A stretch of DNA of 64,000 nt from assembly GCA_029204225.1 (NCBI GenBank), contig CM055097.1, forward strand, positions 50,106,600-50,170,599. The letters are read 5' to 3'. This stretch comes from Diphasiastrum complanatum (Eukaryota; Streptophyta; Lycopodiopsida; Lycopodiales; Lycopodiaceae). The notes below the pieces were generated by a model. It was not told the origin of the DNA and searched no databases. It worked only from the letters and a program-made list of their open reading frames with translations. Each line of letters opens with the position of its first letter. Position 1 is the first letter of the stretch. The position numbers and the translations under genes were made by a program. Positions 13,370-25,991 of this stretch are shown piece by piece.

Positions 13370-13547
13370 AAAATGCCTTAAAGTTGGGAGAACGTCAATT
13401 ACATAAGTTGTACTAATAAATGTAACTACTCCAACTAGTACCAGAGCTTAGAAATCTTCATGTCACTTTTTCGCATTGTTCTTCTTTGTACATTACATTT
13501 TTATCTCACACAATCTTGTAGAGTGCATGTAGTTACCTTAAAAAAAA

Positions 13548-13552
<5 letters not shown>

Positions 13553-13595
<43 letters not shown>
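13553..13595 (+). repeat. (CT)n microsatellite
   Basis: About 21 CT units after an A-rich run. Confidence 0.97.
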
Positions 13596-13603
<8 letters not shown>

Positions 13604-15372
13604 AAAGATGTGCTAACAAAGGTCTTAACAAAGGTATTGACTATGATTAGAAATGATAGAAATTGTACATGTAATTGATGACTAGATATTGAATTGAGAG
13701 ATAGAATTGTTGAAGTCAACTGCAATTCATATTTGAATTATGTTAACCAGCCAGTCCTCTTTGCATTTCTCTACACAAACTTTGTACGGATCGATAAATC
13801 GATGCTAGTTACACACTATGGCACTACAATTCTTGTTTTATAATTAATTTGAAATGTCTCTGCCGTCTTGTCTTGCTTGCAACTTTTGCATTACCCTTTC
13901 GTGACTAAAGAGCATGCCTTGTTGTGAATGCATCAAAGCGTGTTCTGCTTGCGTTGCAGTTCCAAAGCAACGTCACAGATTTACGGCCAGTTTGCAAGAC
14001 TATGAAACTTTTATTAAAGCGTCTGAGCGTCAGTATATAGCTCAGTACACCGTTGTCATGATAGTTCGGTCATCAACAGAAAATAGATCCCTGAGCTTGC
14101 AGATTTTTCTGTTGGCACCATCTTCATCACAAAAATGCTTACGTGCAGTTGTGAATTAAGCCTCAAAATTATCAGAATAGTTTTACTGAGAATCACTGTC
14201 ATTCATGGTATCACACTTTGCATTCAGCTGATTCGCTGCTATTAAGGCTTCATGATCACTTGCAAGATCAGCTCTTAACTTCAAACATTGCTTTTGCATT
14301 AGGCACGATAGAAGGCGGTTCTAAGCATTTTTGTCGTGGGCGTATCAGTCCGTACACGGTAGAACGAGTTAGCAACCGAGTTCTTTTGTTAAAAAATTTC
14401 TCTATTTAGAGTTTTTTTAAAAGCACCCTTCTGCAGACTGAGTTTTAGTCTGATTCCAAGTTCAGCTGGGTAAGTATAAACTTCAGTACTGATTCCCAGA
14501 TTGCTATAGTCTTGGATTTTTTCTCTGGGTTCTTCGATCTCTAGCGTCTTTCTAGTCTTGACCGGAGCTGAATTGAGATTTCCAAAGGTACGGCAATTAA
14601 CGGCCAGCTTCTAGTTTTCATGATCAACATTCAGTAATGAATGTTAAAACACGAAATAATCGTATTTGAACGCGTGATTTCCTACATGTTACATGAGCCA
14701 ATTAGATACTCGTACGCTTTCTACTGATTGTAAACATCAATATTCTTCTTGGAATCTATTCTATCAATACATTCCAATAACAAAGAGCTGGAGTTTCCCA
14801 TTTTGGGAGCTTTTCATCAATGCATTCTTATTCATTATGATCGTGTCGCTGTGAACTGTTTAAAGACCATTTTGGAGGAATTGAAGCGAAACAAGAGTAG
14901 TGTTTGAAAACCGTAATGCAAGTATACCGTGTACGTTATACGTTGGGTACGGAACGTGAGAACCTCTTACGTTCTGTACAAACAAATTAAAACGCGTATA
15001 GAATTGTGTTGGAGACCAACTCGTTTGGTACACTCCAAAACTTATATGATCAACCCGTCATTAGAATATATCCTCCAAAACAAAGCACGCATAATTAAAA
15101 AGTCGCGGGATTTTTATCAGTCGATAGTCAAAAATCAAAACGAAACAAGAAGTAAACACTGCGCCTATCATTAAGATGTGGCAATATCCAGGTATTTCTA
15201 TTTACTTCACATATTTCTCAAAAAAGCTAATCCTAGATTATCACGTCTCTGTAAATTGTTTTCAGCGTGAAAGAGAATGAATCTAAGTATAGATAGTAAG
15301 GATCGACTCCGAGTACCTTCAGAACAGGTTTTGCTTCTTTAGCTTGAGTTTCATATCAAGGCCCAGAAAAAC

Positions 15373-18300
15373 TCAGAATTCTGAGGATGAAGGATAATAA
15401 TGAACATTTCCTTTAGCGGGACTATGATTAAATCCTCCTATCAATGCTTTGCAGTCAGGACAGCGGGAGATCTCCATTGATTCCCCGCACTCACCCACCA
15501 CGTAGATGTGGCCATTTGGACATTCATACCAACGGCCTCCCCCCGATATTGCTGTTTGCATTGCTTGCACGACTTGACATGTGATACCAGTTTTTGCACA
15601 TGCCGTTAATTGTGAAGCATCTTTATCGTCTGGATCTACCTTTAGAACAGCATCACATAGATGGGCTGCAGCAGAAAACTTTTTCAGGCTAGTTAACGCG
15701 GAAGCCATCTGCACCATGGCTTTGATAGCCTGCGACTGAGTTGCCTTGGAAGTGACTTGTTTTAATGATTGCCTTTCTGCGAATGGGCAATAATTCGTTC
15801 TGGGATTAAAATCTGGAATACTTGAAAGCATTCCAGAAAATGAGCTGCTCTGCACCACCACTTCTAGATGGCTTACTGCTTCATTGAATTTCGAGAGACG
15901 ACACATTACACACCCCATAGAAAAATGTGCTTCAAGAAGTCCGGGATTTATCCTAATAGCATCCAAGTACTCTGCAGAAGCTCCAGCATACTCTTGCCTT
16001 TCCATCATCATATTCCCTCTATGTAGCCTATCATAGCCAAACATTCTCTTTTTAACCTCTTCCAGCCGCGCTAGTCTCCTCTTCACTATGTTTGCATACC
16101 GCTGTGTCCTGCGTATTGGAGTTTTACACTCTGGACTGCACAGAACAGTGGGATATTTTCAGTACTCGAGAGTAAAGGATTGGGCCTGTTTGGCAATAAA
16201 GAGCTCAACAAAACCTTAAATCAATCCATAGAGATTTTGTATGTGATACTTTATGTTACTCACCATTTCTTCAGAACAATTGCTATTGGAGCTGCATTGT
16301 TGCCTTCCAGAGTTTCGTCCATATCCATCCACCTATCTAGTCCGCTAGCTTCAAAAAGATGCCCACAATCAATCAATTCAACAAATCGGTCAGTCTCCTC
16401 AAACTCATCAAGTGTCATCTGCGCAATTACATCCAGGGTTTTGGGATCGCAAATTCTGCACTTTTTGGGACAAGGCTCTCCACATAATCCCAGACACTTA
16501 TGTCCACACTCCTTCAGGATCAACTGACAGGGCTTGTTGCAACGAGGTCTTTCACATGCCTCGTGACATAAAAGCCCACAACTAAAATGAGGGCAATTCC
16601 ATGTACATACCTCCAAACAAGGCTGGCACAGCTCTCCACATGTTCGGCCACAGCGGCTATGCAAGCATCTGTTCCTACAACTTTCTGCACAAGGAGGACA
16701 TGGAACAGAGCAAATAATTTCGCATTGATGGCCGCAGGGAAGATCTTGGTTACACTTCTGCACGCAAGCAATATGCAGAGTCCCTTGTTTGCATGTTCCG
16801 CATGTACCCTTACAGATATGCTGGCATTCGTTTTTAAGAATTTTTCCGCAAGGCCAAGAGCAAGAATATGTGCTGACATCTTCACAACAAGGCATTTTTG
16901 CAGAATGCTTGCAGGGCAGGTCTTTGACAGTTACTTTGCGGCAAACAAGTGCGCATGGCTTTCCACATGGCCTTGGACATGGATGACCACAATTTAAAGT
17001 TCTTTCACAAGGATGTGAACAAAATACATCTTCAACCGACATAGAACAGTGCATATTCTGAACATGGCCACATTTGGGTATTTGCCTTGCAACAACCTCC
17101 GTGCAAGGTCGGCACTCCTTTGCTCCATGACATAGCTTGCTACACCGATGTTTGCAACCATCGTATAGTTTCTTACAAGGCTTTGGACATATTATCATAT
17201 CGTGAGATGCAATGTGGCAGCGCCTTGGACAGGTATGCCCACAATCCAATTGATATTCACACGCCTGGCTGCAGCCTCCGTCCTGGACTGCCTTGAAATC
17301 CTGGATCTTGGAGATCGGGGTCTCTACCTTAGGGTGATTCTGGCAGCAAAGTATCAACTCTGTGCTAATTGAGGTCGTTTTTGCAAGACTTTCTATCACA
17401 GTTTTCCATAATGAGCTTCTTTCAGCGAGAAGCTCTGCGTTGCCGAAAATATAAAGCCCCTTTTTTGCCCTCGAAAGGGCTACACAAACACGATTTTCAA
17501 TGCTTAGGAACCCAATAGTTCCTGGGCCGTCTTTACCTGTAGTATCGTTGCTCCTTACTAAGGATAAAATGATAATGTCGCACTCTTCGCCCTGGTAATC
17601 ATCGACGCTGCTGACTCTTGGAATTGAGTTCTTACTACAATCTTCATTTTCTAAGGATACATAAAAATCAGCTTGTGCTTTCATTCGCTGACATAAATAG
17701 TTTCTGATTTCCTTGATCTGACCAGTATACATTGACAATATAGTGATATGGTTATGCTTATAACAGCCTTGATTTAGAAGATACATGCACAGCTCTACTG
17801 CAAGCCTGGCCTCAACCACATTAACCTTGCTTCCACCATTGTCCTCCTCTGGTGCCTTGTGGTCAAAAAAGAACACGTTGGATTTCATCCCTTTTATATT
17901 GTCGTACAATGTGACAGATGCATGGTCTTTTAGATCAGGATATAATGTGGAGATCATACTAGAAATGCTTGGTCTCATTCTCCGTTGCACCTGCAAAGTT
18001 ATATGCTCTACACCGCTTTTGACCAATCGCTCAAACAAAGACACATCTAGTTTATGCTCGACAGCCAGCTTGTAAACAGCCACAGATGGTCGTAGCTGCA
18101 TGTGATCTCCAATTAAGATCAGATGCTTCGTAGTTGGAGTTAGGCATGCCAAAATATGACTTTCCAAAATCTCTGCTGCCTCCTCGACAATGACTATCTC
18201 TGGCTGGAGAGATTTGAGTATGTCATGATTGCGCGCTGCAGCAGTTGTAGTCATTCCAACGACTCTTGCTCTACGCAATACAGTGAGTTGAATCTCCCTA

Positions 18301-20807
18301 CCAACTTCCTGGAGAATCTTACAGGCCTCTTCATATTCTTTTGAAAGCTTCGTTAATGTCTGTTGTGCATTGCTTTTTATCTCTGTCAACCAGTAATAGT
18401 GTAGCATTCTTCTTCGTTGAGGCGTCAGAAGCCACACGTCTGGAACATCGACAAAAATGTGCAGTGGCACCTGCTCACGATCTTCATGCTGCAAAATTGA
18501 AACATCACCGATCTGTTGCGCCGATACACCGTGTTGGGTGGACGCTGTTAGATTTCCCGGTCTATTTGTCCGCACCGTTATCCACGTGTTATTGTCATGC
18601 TTCTCAAAGAATTCTGAACTTCCAACTGCACCTGAAACATGGTTTAAATAGTTCATTATGTTTGTCTTCACGCTGCCTTGCCTTGTTTCATCTCTTCGGT
18701 CTGCTTCATTGGATCTTAAAAGTATCTCATCTTGATAATCTTTCTCCTGGATCGAGCAAGTAACGCTTGCTTCCTCTATGTCATCTTCCAAAATTTGGTA
18801 AGGGTTTCTGACATCTACTTCTTGGTCTACCTCCTCATGATGTGAGAGTGTCGAATTGGATGCCACGCATTCGGAATCGTCTTTGTAATTGAGCCAAATC
18901 TGAACAATTTTGTAAGTTTTGGCTTCTTTCAATTTAAAAAATAAGCTCTCGATTTGCTCCTCTGTTGCTACACCATGAAGCAATTCGGGAGTCACAAATT
19001 CTGATTTTAGAATTTGGATACATTCAAGAATTTTTTTCTCCAGATGCGTTTGTCGTTTTAGGTCCGCCTATGTCACCCTCAGAATTTTCAGTTTCATCAG
19101 ATTTCGACTTAGGCCTAGAAGCTTGCGGAATCTTGAAAGGAAGTACTTTTCTCCTGAGATTTGCAAGGAGAATTTTCACTATAAGCAAACCAACAAAAGT
19201 TTTTCCAGTTCCTGGAGGTCCTTGAATCAAAGCCAACCTTTTGGTGAGCCCAAATTTTACAGCTAATTTTTGACTATTATCTAAATGGCAGGTCCATTTC
19301 GGCCACTCTTGCAAAAGACTTAGAGATGTTTTTCCCAATTCTTCTTTCATTTCTGGAAAAGCACACTCTAGATTGTACATGTCCTTGTCTGGTCTGTTTA
19401 TAAGATAATTGGGGGCTTCGACTTTGGGTTCTAGGGACATCAAGTGTTCAAGGAAAGGAATGTATTCCATATCTTGCTCTTGCAATGCTTTCAATACATG
19501 TGAATAGGCCTCGAAATAGGCTGCTGAAGATTCAACCATTACATAGGTTCTGGAGGTTTCAAGTTTTGTTTCCGAGTCACCGACTATTCGGACGTCCACT
19601 TCACCTCGTTTCAACAGAGAGTTTTCTCGATTACTGACAGTTGCCCATATCAAGCTTTGAAACTTATCGGAAGTTATGCACAGTAAGGATCCGAACATGA
19701 GGCGCTTGGTTGAATCCCAGTCGATTGTTTTTGCGCTCTCCACAGATAACGATATCCTATATGAGATTCCTGAATTGCCGCAGCTAATACCAATAAGTTG
19801 TACATTAGAATATAGACGTAATATACCATGGGAGGAATGCCCAACTCTCTGATATTTTTTAATTCCTTGTCGAAGAGCATCCACAAAGTCCTCCCTAAGA
19901 AGTTGGAAATAGGTCTCCAGATATTGAATGACAGAGGTGTATCTTGTTCCGATCTTATTGAATGGGACCGGATCAGATCGTGAGAATAGCTCCTCTTTAT
20001 TGGGAATTATGGAAATGTCTCGGAAATCGTGCCCCTGTCAACAGAATCCACGAGCTCAAGTAGAAACGTTGGCAGAGTAAAAGAACAACTTCATTGTAGA
20101 AAATCTTGCAAGATAACCGAGTACTCAACGACTCAGCACTACGAATAAATTAAGAAACTAAGTGGCAACATATTGTCAGACTAAATTAACTGGAATGAGC
20201 ATGTGCAGATCAGCAATCTTCTGTACATATAGTCAAGTGACATTTGTGTGCCAAGAACCAAAAGGTCCAATTCTAACATACTGCCTACGTTCTCTACCTA
20301 AACATGACCCAGGTCAGGCCAAGAAAGTGTTTAATTAGCGCTTTAACAAAGTGGGCAGTTAACATCAGTTGGTGTCCCGTGAATTGGAAACCAACAGAAT
20401 ATACTTGTGACCTGTGAGAATCTGTTTGCTCACAAAAGGAAAAATAAAGGACTGACGGATTCAGATCAAGATTATTCCACGCAAAAATATTCACTAAAGT
20501 ACATTGCTTTGAAGAGAAACGGCAGCTAGATTCAATTTTGATGTACTTCTGAATCCTGGTAACAGAGATGTAGCAAACGCACCATGAGTCTTAAGGTTAG
20601 TAGCTAAGAGCTAGATAGCATGCCACAGTGGCACACCATTCAATAAAGCAATGAATGCAAAGTTACCTTTGATGTAGCTATTTGGGATTCCATAACAGGC
20701 AGTGAACATTCCAATTCTGTTCCTGCTTTGATCACGAAAGCACGGGAATGAACCTTATCAGAAAATGACGCATATTGCGCAATGTGGTCTGTGCTAGGCT
20801 TCATCAT
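15373..20807 (-). CDS. ZNFX1: ZNFX1-like NF-X1 zinc-finger helicase, one frame break
   Basis: This is an SF1 (UPF1-like) RNA helicase of the ZNFX1 family. I read three exons: 20807-20667 (ATG with an upstream in-frame stop, ends AAG|GTAAC), 20034-16264 and 16135-15373. The last intron (16136-16263) has GT/AG ends and joins VLKKCPECKTPIRR. Exon 2 has the family region YLETYFQLLREDFVDALRQG, Walker A GPPGTGKT (19221-19198), EEAAEILESHI (motif II), GDHMQLRP (III), RRMRPSI, VDDYQGEECDIIIL (V) and VALSRAKKG (VI). Cysteine/histidine-rich NF-X1 repeats follow. The last exon has TPR-like helices and an RZ-type finger (CPNGHIYVVGECG...CPDCKALIGG). The frame shifts at a T7 run, 19031-19037, where one base fewer would keep it open. 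Motif Ia (TNHALDQ-like) is not found. It may be a real gene with a sequencing error, or a recent pseudogene. Confidence 0.85.
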
Positions 20808-21208
20808 TGTGTACGACTGTCATTATTCTGAGATTCCGAACACTCATGGAGCCGGCATTCTGGCTCCTCTGTCCTTTTCCAATCAATCAATAATTTATCA
20901 AATCTATTGGAGCAGCTCCTAACTTTAACACGTTTCCCATCCAAAAAGTAGCTAGATTTTGCTCCTCTACTAGCCAGCATGGGGACTTGACTGTCAACAA
21001 AATGACCAAGTCTGCACAGAAGTATAAACGGAACCTTTGATTTCATAGGATTTGGGTTCCGGGGATCAGAGGAAGGCACCAGGTGCATTGAATCGAAGTC
21101 TTCATCTTTGATGCATACATGACGCGAAAAATTTCTCTCAACAACAATACAAATGTCTTTTGTATAACATAACTTCTCACCACAAGTATTGCAAAGTACT
21201 AAATCCAT
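20804..21208 (-). CDS. 134-residue ORF upstream of the helicase, cysteine-pair motifs
   Basis: No family was recognised. The ATG at 21208 is preceded by an in-frame TGA five codons earlier. The product starts MDLVLCNTCGEKLCYTKDIC, with a CX2C pair and further cysteines (HVC, LLCRLGHF, VRSC, PECRLHEC), which suggests a metal-binding fold. It has no signal peptide or membrane segment. Its stop overlaps the helicase start by a few bases, in another frame. Its protein-like composition, strand and position suggest that it is either the true N-terminal part of the helicase gene, separated by an unseen splice or indel, or a small independent gene. The sequence alone cannot decide. Confidence 0.4.
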   Translation of the reverse strand: MDLVLCNTCGEKLCYTKDICIVVERNFSRHVCIKDEDFDSMHLVPSSDPRNPNPMKSKVPFILLCRLGHFVDSQVPMLASRGAKSSYFLDGKRVKVRSCSNRFDKLLIDWKRTEEPECRLHECSESQNNDSRTQ

Positions 21209-21773
21209 AATGTTGTAGATTCAGCGCCCACTGAAGCAGAAAGCTGTGTTAATATCCCAGGGTGACTGAGCCTCAAAATTGTAAAGCACTTAGATCTATA
21301 CAATTCTGGAAAACTTAAAATCTAGCTCTTCTCAGGCCTGCGTTATATACCTTATAAGAAGTATATTGCCTCCTCGACCTCAAACCAGAATTTAACAATA
21401 TCTGTTCTTCTATTCTAGTTGTTCATCGAGCTGCGGCGGTGTGAGCCTCAAGAGCTCTAAATAATAAAGCCATTAACCAAATCCGGGGCAAGAACACAAG
21501 AACAGACTTTAACTATGCCGACGATTTCCTGATTCCACAAAGTAGTCCTCCTCCTGATCTGATGCGAGCATATGTAGATATATATATGCAGTTTTGTAGT
21601 TTTGTAGCAAGCTCGCGTAGGCGAAGCATCAAAAGGCATGAAAATGAAGTCTCCAAATGGAGTTGATAGAAGCGACAAGCGACATGTATCTTCATGATGG
21701 CCACCTTTTCTTGTTCATTCTCATATACCTTTTCTTTTTTTGTGATGGCCACTTCGGCATTGCAAAAGGCTTG

Positions 21774-21776
<3 letters not shown>

Positions 21777-21819
<43 letters not shown>
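21777..21819 (+). repeat. (GA)n microsatellite
   Basis: About 21 GA units. It lies about 570 bp upstream of the ORF that starts at 21208, and it reads as CT on the strand of the helicase gene. Confidence 0.97.
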
Positions 21820-21820
<1 letters not shown>

Positions 21821-22200
21821 AATTCCTTTCGTGAGGTTGTTACTAGGCCGCCTTGATGCAACCAGAAAGGCAGGTATGAAGCAAACTGATGCATTTTCTC
21901 GTGATGCATTTTCTCGTGCACAACTGATTCGTCTGGCTAGCACAGTAAATACAAATCTTTTTCACTGAACACAACTAGAAAACTTTGTGTTTATCCACGC
22001 GGAGTATCCACTTGACACACAACACTTAGCCGATTTTTCGAAGTTTTGTTTGCATGGAACATCCACGCCAAAAACTTTTTGAACACACCTCCGGCAAGTT
22101 CACTGGTGTTTTTTTGACACGGTGCCGAATAATTTATTTGTTTTGAAAATTCCGGCAACTGTTTGGGAGGAAAGCCTGGCGGTGCCGAATGGCGGTTTTA

Positions 22201-22219
22201 TGCGTGGATTATCCACGCA
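22201..22219. repeat. Perfect 19-bp palindrome
   Basis: TGCGTGGAT, one T, ATCCACGCA. The half-site ATCCACGC also occurs singly near 21993 and 22061, so this may be a recurrent motif. Confidence 0.8.
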
Positions 22220-22324
22220 AATTCAGTTATATTTGCAAGAGGTACGAGGTTCCTTAATAAAATAATCCGGTCCCCGAGTAGCTCATGGCCTCCACCACAA
22301 GCTATCGGGTCTTGGATTATTTAT

Positions 22325-22352
22325 GGTAATGGCCCTCCCAAAGGCCATTACC
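22325..22352. repeat. 10-bp inverted repeat with 8-nt loop
   Basis: GGTAATGGCC, eight bases, GGCCATTACC. No neighbouring gene gives it a role. Confidence 0.8.
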
Positions 22353-24089
22353 TAGTACATAATGTGTGTCAACTAAACTCTTACGTAAATCAAGTGTTTG
22401 GATTTAGTTTGGGGATGACCATACATCATTTAAGGTTTAATAATGAGACCTCATTTTTTGCACACATTTGATTGGTTATTAATTTTAGCCCTCAAACACA
22501 CCTAACCTTGATGGATGCCCTTAAACATACCTAATTTTGATGGATGGAATCTTGAAAACACGTACCGGCCCTCACTAATGTAATCTTAAAAATATGTAGC
22601 CCTCACATACAAAATCAATCATTGACTTTTGAAAATATTCTTCCTAGATGTTTGGTCAAATTTTCATGAGACACATAATTACACACAATAATGGTTGTTT
22701 GGAGGCCCATTGTGAGGACATGATGGTTCGTCATCTCCTCTTGTGGCAAAACAAAAGGAAGAGTCATAATTTACATATCTAGTCCATAAATGTTGGTCTT
22801 AAATATTCAAGTTGGAGTTCACCATGTTCATTGTTGTATTGTGGCAAAATTTGAGATGGAATCTCTTTTATAATAAATTTAAAAAATGTTGGTTGGATAA
22901 CTATATCATTTTGTAGTAAACTTTAGGTTTAATCTTATGTTTCCTCATTAATCTTAGGTTTTGAAATATGTAATACATCAAACTCATTATGTATTTTATT
23001 GGACCTTTGCACTAGGGATGTTAAAGGCCTAGTAGGATGACCCTAGACTGGAAAGGTCACTAGAGAATTCATTAACTTATGTGAAGGATGAGTGATGCTA
23101 CCCAAAATAGCAAGTGTAATCAGTGCACACAGAGAACCAACAAAAGTCCTACAACCAATTGCTAGTTGTAAAATTTACCAATTGGTCTTGAAACAAGTAG
23201 GAAACCAAAAGTCTAAAAACTGATTAAAAGTATGAGTAGCAGGAAACTTACCTCCTTGATGCAACAATAGGATAAAATTTTCTAGAGTACTTTGACGTAA
23301 TTCACTGAATCACTTATGCTTTATATCAACTTTGAGAAAGTAGATATACATGCCACTTATTACTCTTTGGATATATAACTTCAAGTGTATGTTTGTTATG
23401 AGGGTTGTAGACTATTTTAATTTTCTACCAAGTTTCAATTTGTAGAGACACTATAGGTTAGAATGCCCTTGACTTGTGTCATTATAGGAGAGCAAAACTT
23501 CAAGGCTTTCACGTACAATCTAACCTTCATTTTCTAGCTTCCTAAATCACATAATCAAGATGAGCTTGACTACACCCAAGAGAGTCAGGAAGTGAATGTT
23601 TGCAGGCATTGTGCATGTAATGGAGATATTTGGCATTAAAGTACTGAGAACTGAGATCAAGTCTTTTTGGTCTAGTGAGATCTGAGTGAAAATGAGCCAT
23701 GTGGGCCCTTGAGTGCTAAAGATAGCATTGAGAGTCGGCCTTTGTGAGAAGACTAAGAAAGAGTTGTTGGCCTAGTTTGTGGTATTTTTTGACCTGTATA
23801 GCAAGCTTTTCAGTCGTTGTCACGATCAAGATCAAAATGGAGTTTAATTCTCAAAGTCAAAATATGATCACAACCTAGCGTAAAATAAACACATGGTCAA
23901 AAAATGGTTGTTGGATTGAAATAGACACTGATCAAAATAAGTGCTAGATCAAATAGACATAGGGTCGAAATAGCTAGAGTCAAATATTTGACCCAAAGGA
24001 TCCATATAGACTCTCACATTAGAGAAAATTTGAACACAAAAGGGGCCTTTCAAAAAGATACTTTTTATTTTTTTTCTCAAAAGTTTCTT

Positions 24090-24813
24090 CCACATAATCA
24101 TCAAGTCAAAATCCAAGGAGAACATCAAGGGAGAGACAAATGCCTTCAAGGCTCACATATGATGAGAAAGGTAGGCAAGTAAAAGTGACTCATTTTGCTT
24201 TTCTCACATGCTTTGGTGAATCTTCTTGTGTAGATGATGCTATGCAAGTAGATATTGGATATCATGTTGGAAAATCAAGTAATGGACCTGGAAAACAAGT
24301 TTTGTTCAATGACTTTGATGGTAAAGTTGATGATCAAGAGGTTGATCTCAAAGGGCTTCAACAAGGCAAAAGGGAAGTTGGCAATTTGGAGCTATTCAAG
24401 AGCATCAAAGGAGAGTCAATTGGAAAAGATGTTATGGATATGTTTTTACAGGTTAAGAATCAAGTAAGGTCAAAGGATCAGCAAGGAAGTGTTGTTCAAG
24501 TTTACTTTACTTGTTTTATCTCATGTTTGAGCAATTTCATGTGGATGTGTGCAATTTGTCAAGACATGGTAAAACTAGTTACATTGGTGAGCATCATTTT
24601 GATGTTGGAGTTGTACTAGCATTCTTGGCTGGTTTTGCTGATGAAAATGAAGATATTGGAGGTCCATTATGTCACTCATTCATGTCCAAGTCATGAAGTG
24701 TTGATGACATCTTGTGGCAAGATGGAGATGGAGGCTCGTTCATGGAGTTTTATGGTGGAGACATTTCAAGAAAGGACAAAGAGGGAGGATACAAGCAAGC
24801 AAACGGTTATCAC
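24090..24813 (+). pseudogene. Copia integrase tail plus non-pol module, copy 3
   Basis: The 5' 90 bases match the end of the integrase linker of element A (RTSRERQ, then MPSRLTYDEKGRQV from 24140). It then passes into the non-pol module (SSCVDDAMQVDIGYHVG, EVDLKGLQQGKREVGNLEL, SIKGESIGKDV, then GGSFMEFYGGDISRKDKEGG in another frame). The module ends at about 24813, where a second RLTYD linker and an ordinary reverse transcriptase begin. This is the best preserved copy: 159 codons are open from 24140. No domain was recognised. The module therefore sits between two copies of the linker motif, as if inserted or duplicated there. Confidence 0.65.
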
Positions 24814-25991
24814 TCATTGAGGCTCACCTATGATGGTCAAGGTGATCAAAGGGAAGGCTCATCATCTTTCACATCTTACACCTTTCTTACTTCAATGTTA
24901 GATGAGCCAACATGCTATGAAGATGCTTGTAAGTCTAAAAGTTGGATGGATGCTATGCAAGTAGAGTATGATGCTCTTATTGAGAATCATACTTGGGATC
25001 TTGTGGATCTTCCTCAAGGGAAGAAACCTCTTGATTGCAAGTGGGTGTTTAGATTGAAGTATAATCAAGATGGATCAATAAGCAAGCATAAAGCTAGGCT
25101 TGTTGCCAAAGGTTTTTTACAAACCAAAGACATTGACTATGATGAGACTTTTGCTCCTGTGGCTAAGCTTGTTACTATCAGGTTGATCATTAGTCTTGCT
25201 ACAACCTTCAATTGGGAGCTATTCCAACTTGACTTCACAAATGCATTCCTCAATGGTTATTTGGAGGAAGAGATCTACATGAGGCAACCAGAGGGCTTCA
25301 TCAAGGCAAAGCATGAAGGAAAGGTGTGTTTTTTTGAAGAAGAGCCTTTATGGGCTCAAGCAAGCACCTAGAGCATGGTACTCTAGGCTAAACTCTTTTC
25401 TCATTTCCATCAATTTTTTAATGAGTGCCTATGATCCATCATTGTATATAAGTTTTCATGATGGCATGATCATTATTCTTGTTTTGTATGTAGATGACAT
25501 TATCTTGAGTGGTAATGATCTAGATGGAATTAGAGATGTAAAAATTGCTTTAGCAAAAGAGTTTAAGATGGTAGATCTCGGCCTACTAAGCTTCATTCTT
25601 GGAATAGAAGTTATTAGAGGATGTGATTTTAGCTTCATTTGTCAATCTAAATATGCTACATCCATCCTAGATAGATTTGGAATGAAGAATTGTAAAGGCA
25701 TTGAGACACCAATGGAGCAACATGTAAAAGCATCTATTGGTTGTGATGAAGCATCCTTTGAGGACATCACATTATATAGAAGGCTTATTGGCTCCTTGAT
25801 CTATTTAACTATAACTAGACCTGATCTTAGTTATAGTGTTGGAAAGTTAAGCCAATTCATGCAAAGTCCTCTAGTTTCACATTGGAAGATGGCCAAAAGA
25901 GTTCTTAGATACATTTCATTCACTAAGAATTTTGGTATTTTGTATAGAGGAACTAATCTTGGCTTAAGAGCCTACAGTGACTCGGATTTTG
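24814..25991 (+). pseudogene. Copia reverse transcriptase and RNase H start (host copy)
   Basis: This plus-strand copia pol starts at LRLTYDGQ and proceeds through ENHTWDLVDLP, CKWVFRLKYN, FAPVAKLVTIR, QLDFTNAFLNGYLEE and the polymerase motif LYVDDIILSGND to the beginning of RNase H (YSDSDF). A T7 run at 25329-25335 shifts the frame between KVCFF and the expected LKKSLYGLKQAPRAWY; with one T fewer the frame would continue. At 25991 a complete minus-strand copia element interrupts it. The RNase H continues in register at 32151. Apart from the homopolymer shift and the insertion, the domain is well preserved. No gag, protease or integrase core lies upstream. Confidence 0.88.

Larger units (their letters stand above)
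12577..15372 (+). other. No gene recognised
   Basis: AT-rich sequence holding only the small repeats and the hairpin listed separately. The upper part borders the 3' end of the minus-strand helicase gene and may carry its 3' untranslated region and polyadenylation signals. Confidence 0.4.
21209..24089 (+). other. Upstream region of the helicase gene; no further gene recognised
   Basis: The first part should hold the promoter of the minus-strand helicase gene. No clear TATA box or start site could be chosen. The rest is AT-rich and carries only the GA array and two small palindromes listed separately. Confidence 0.4.

Noticed and set aside
13914-14409. Two short plus-strand frames with several cysteines
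   Set aside because: No conserved motif spacing, and the frames are interrupted; not taken as genes.
16520-18763. Many medium-length frames on both strands across the helicase
   Set aside because: They overlap the conserved helicase/NF-X1 frame and are shadows of it.
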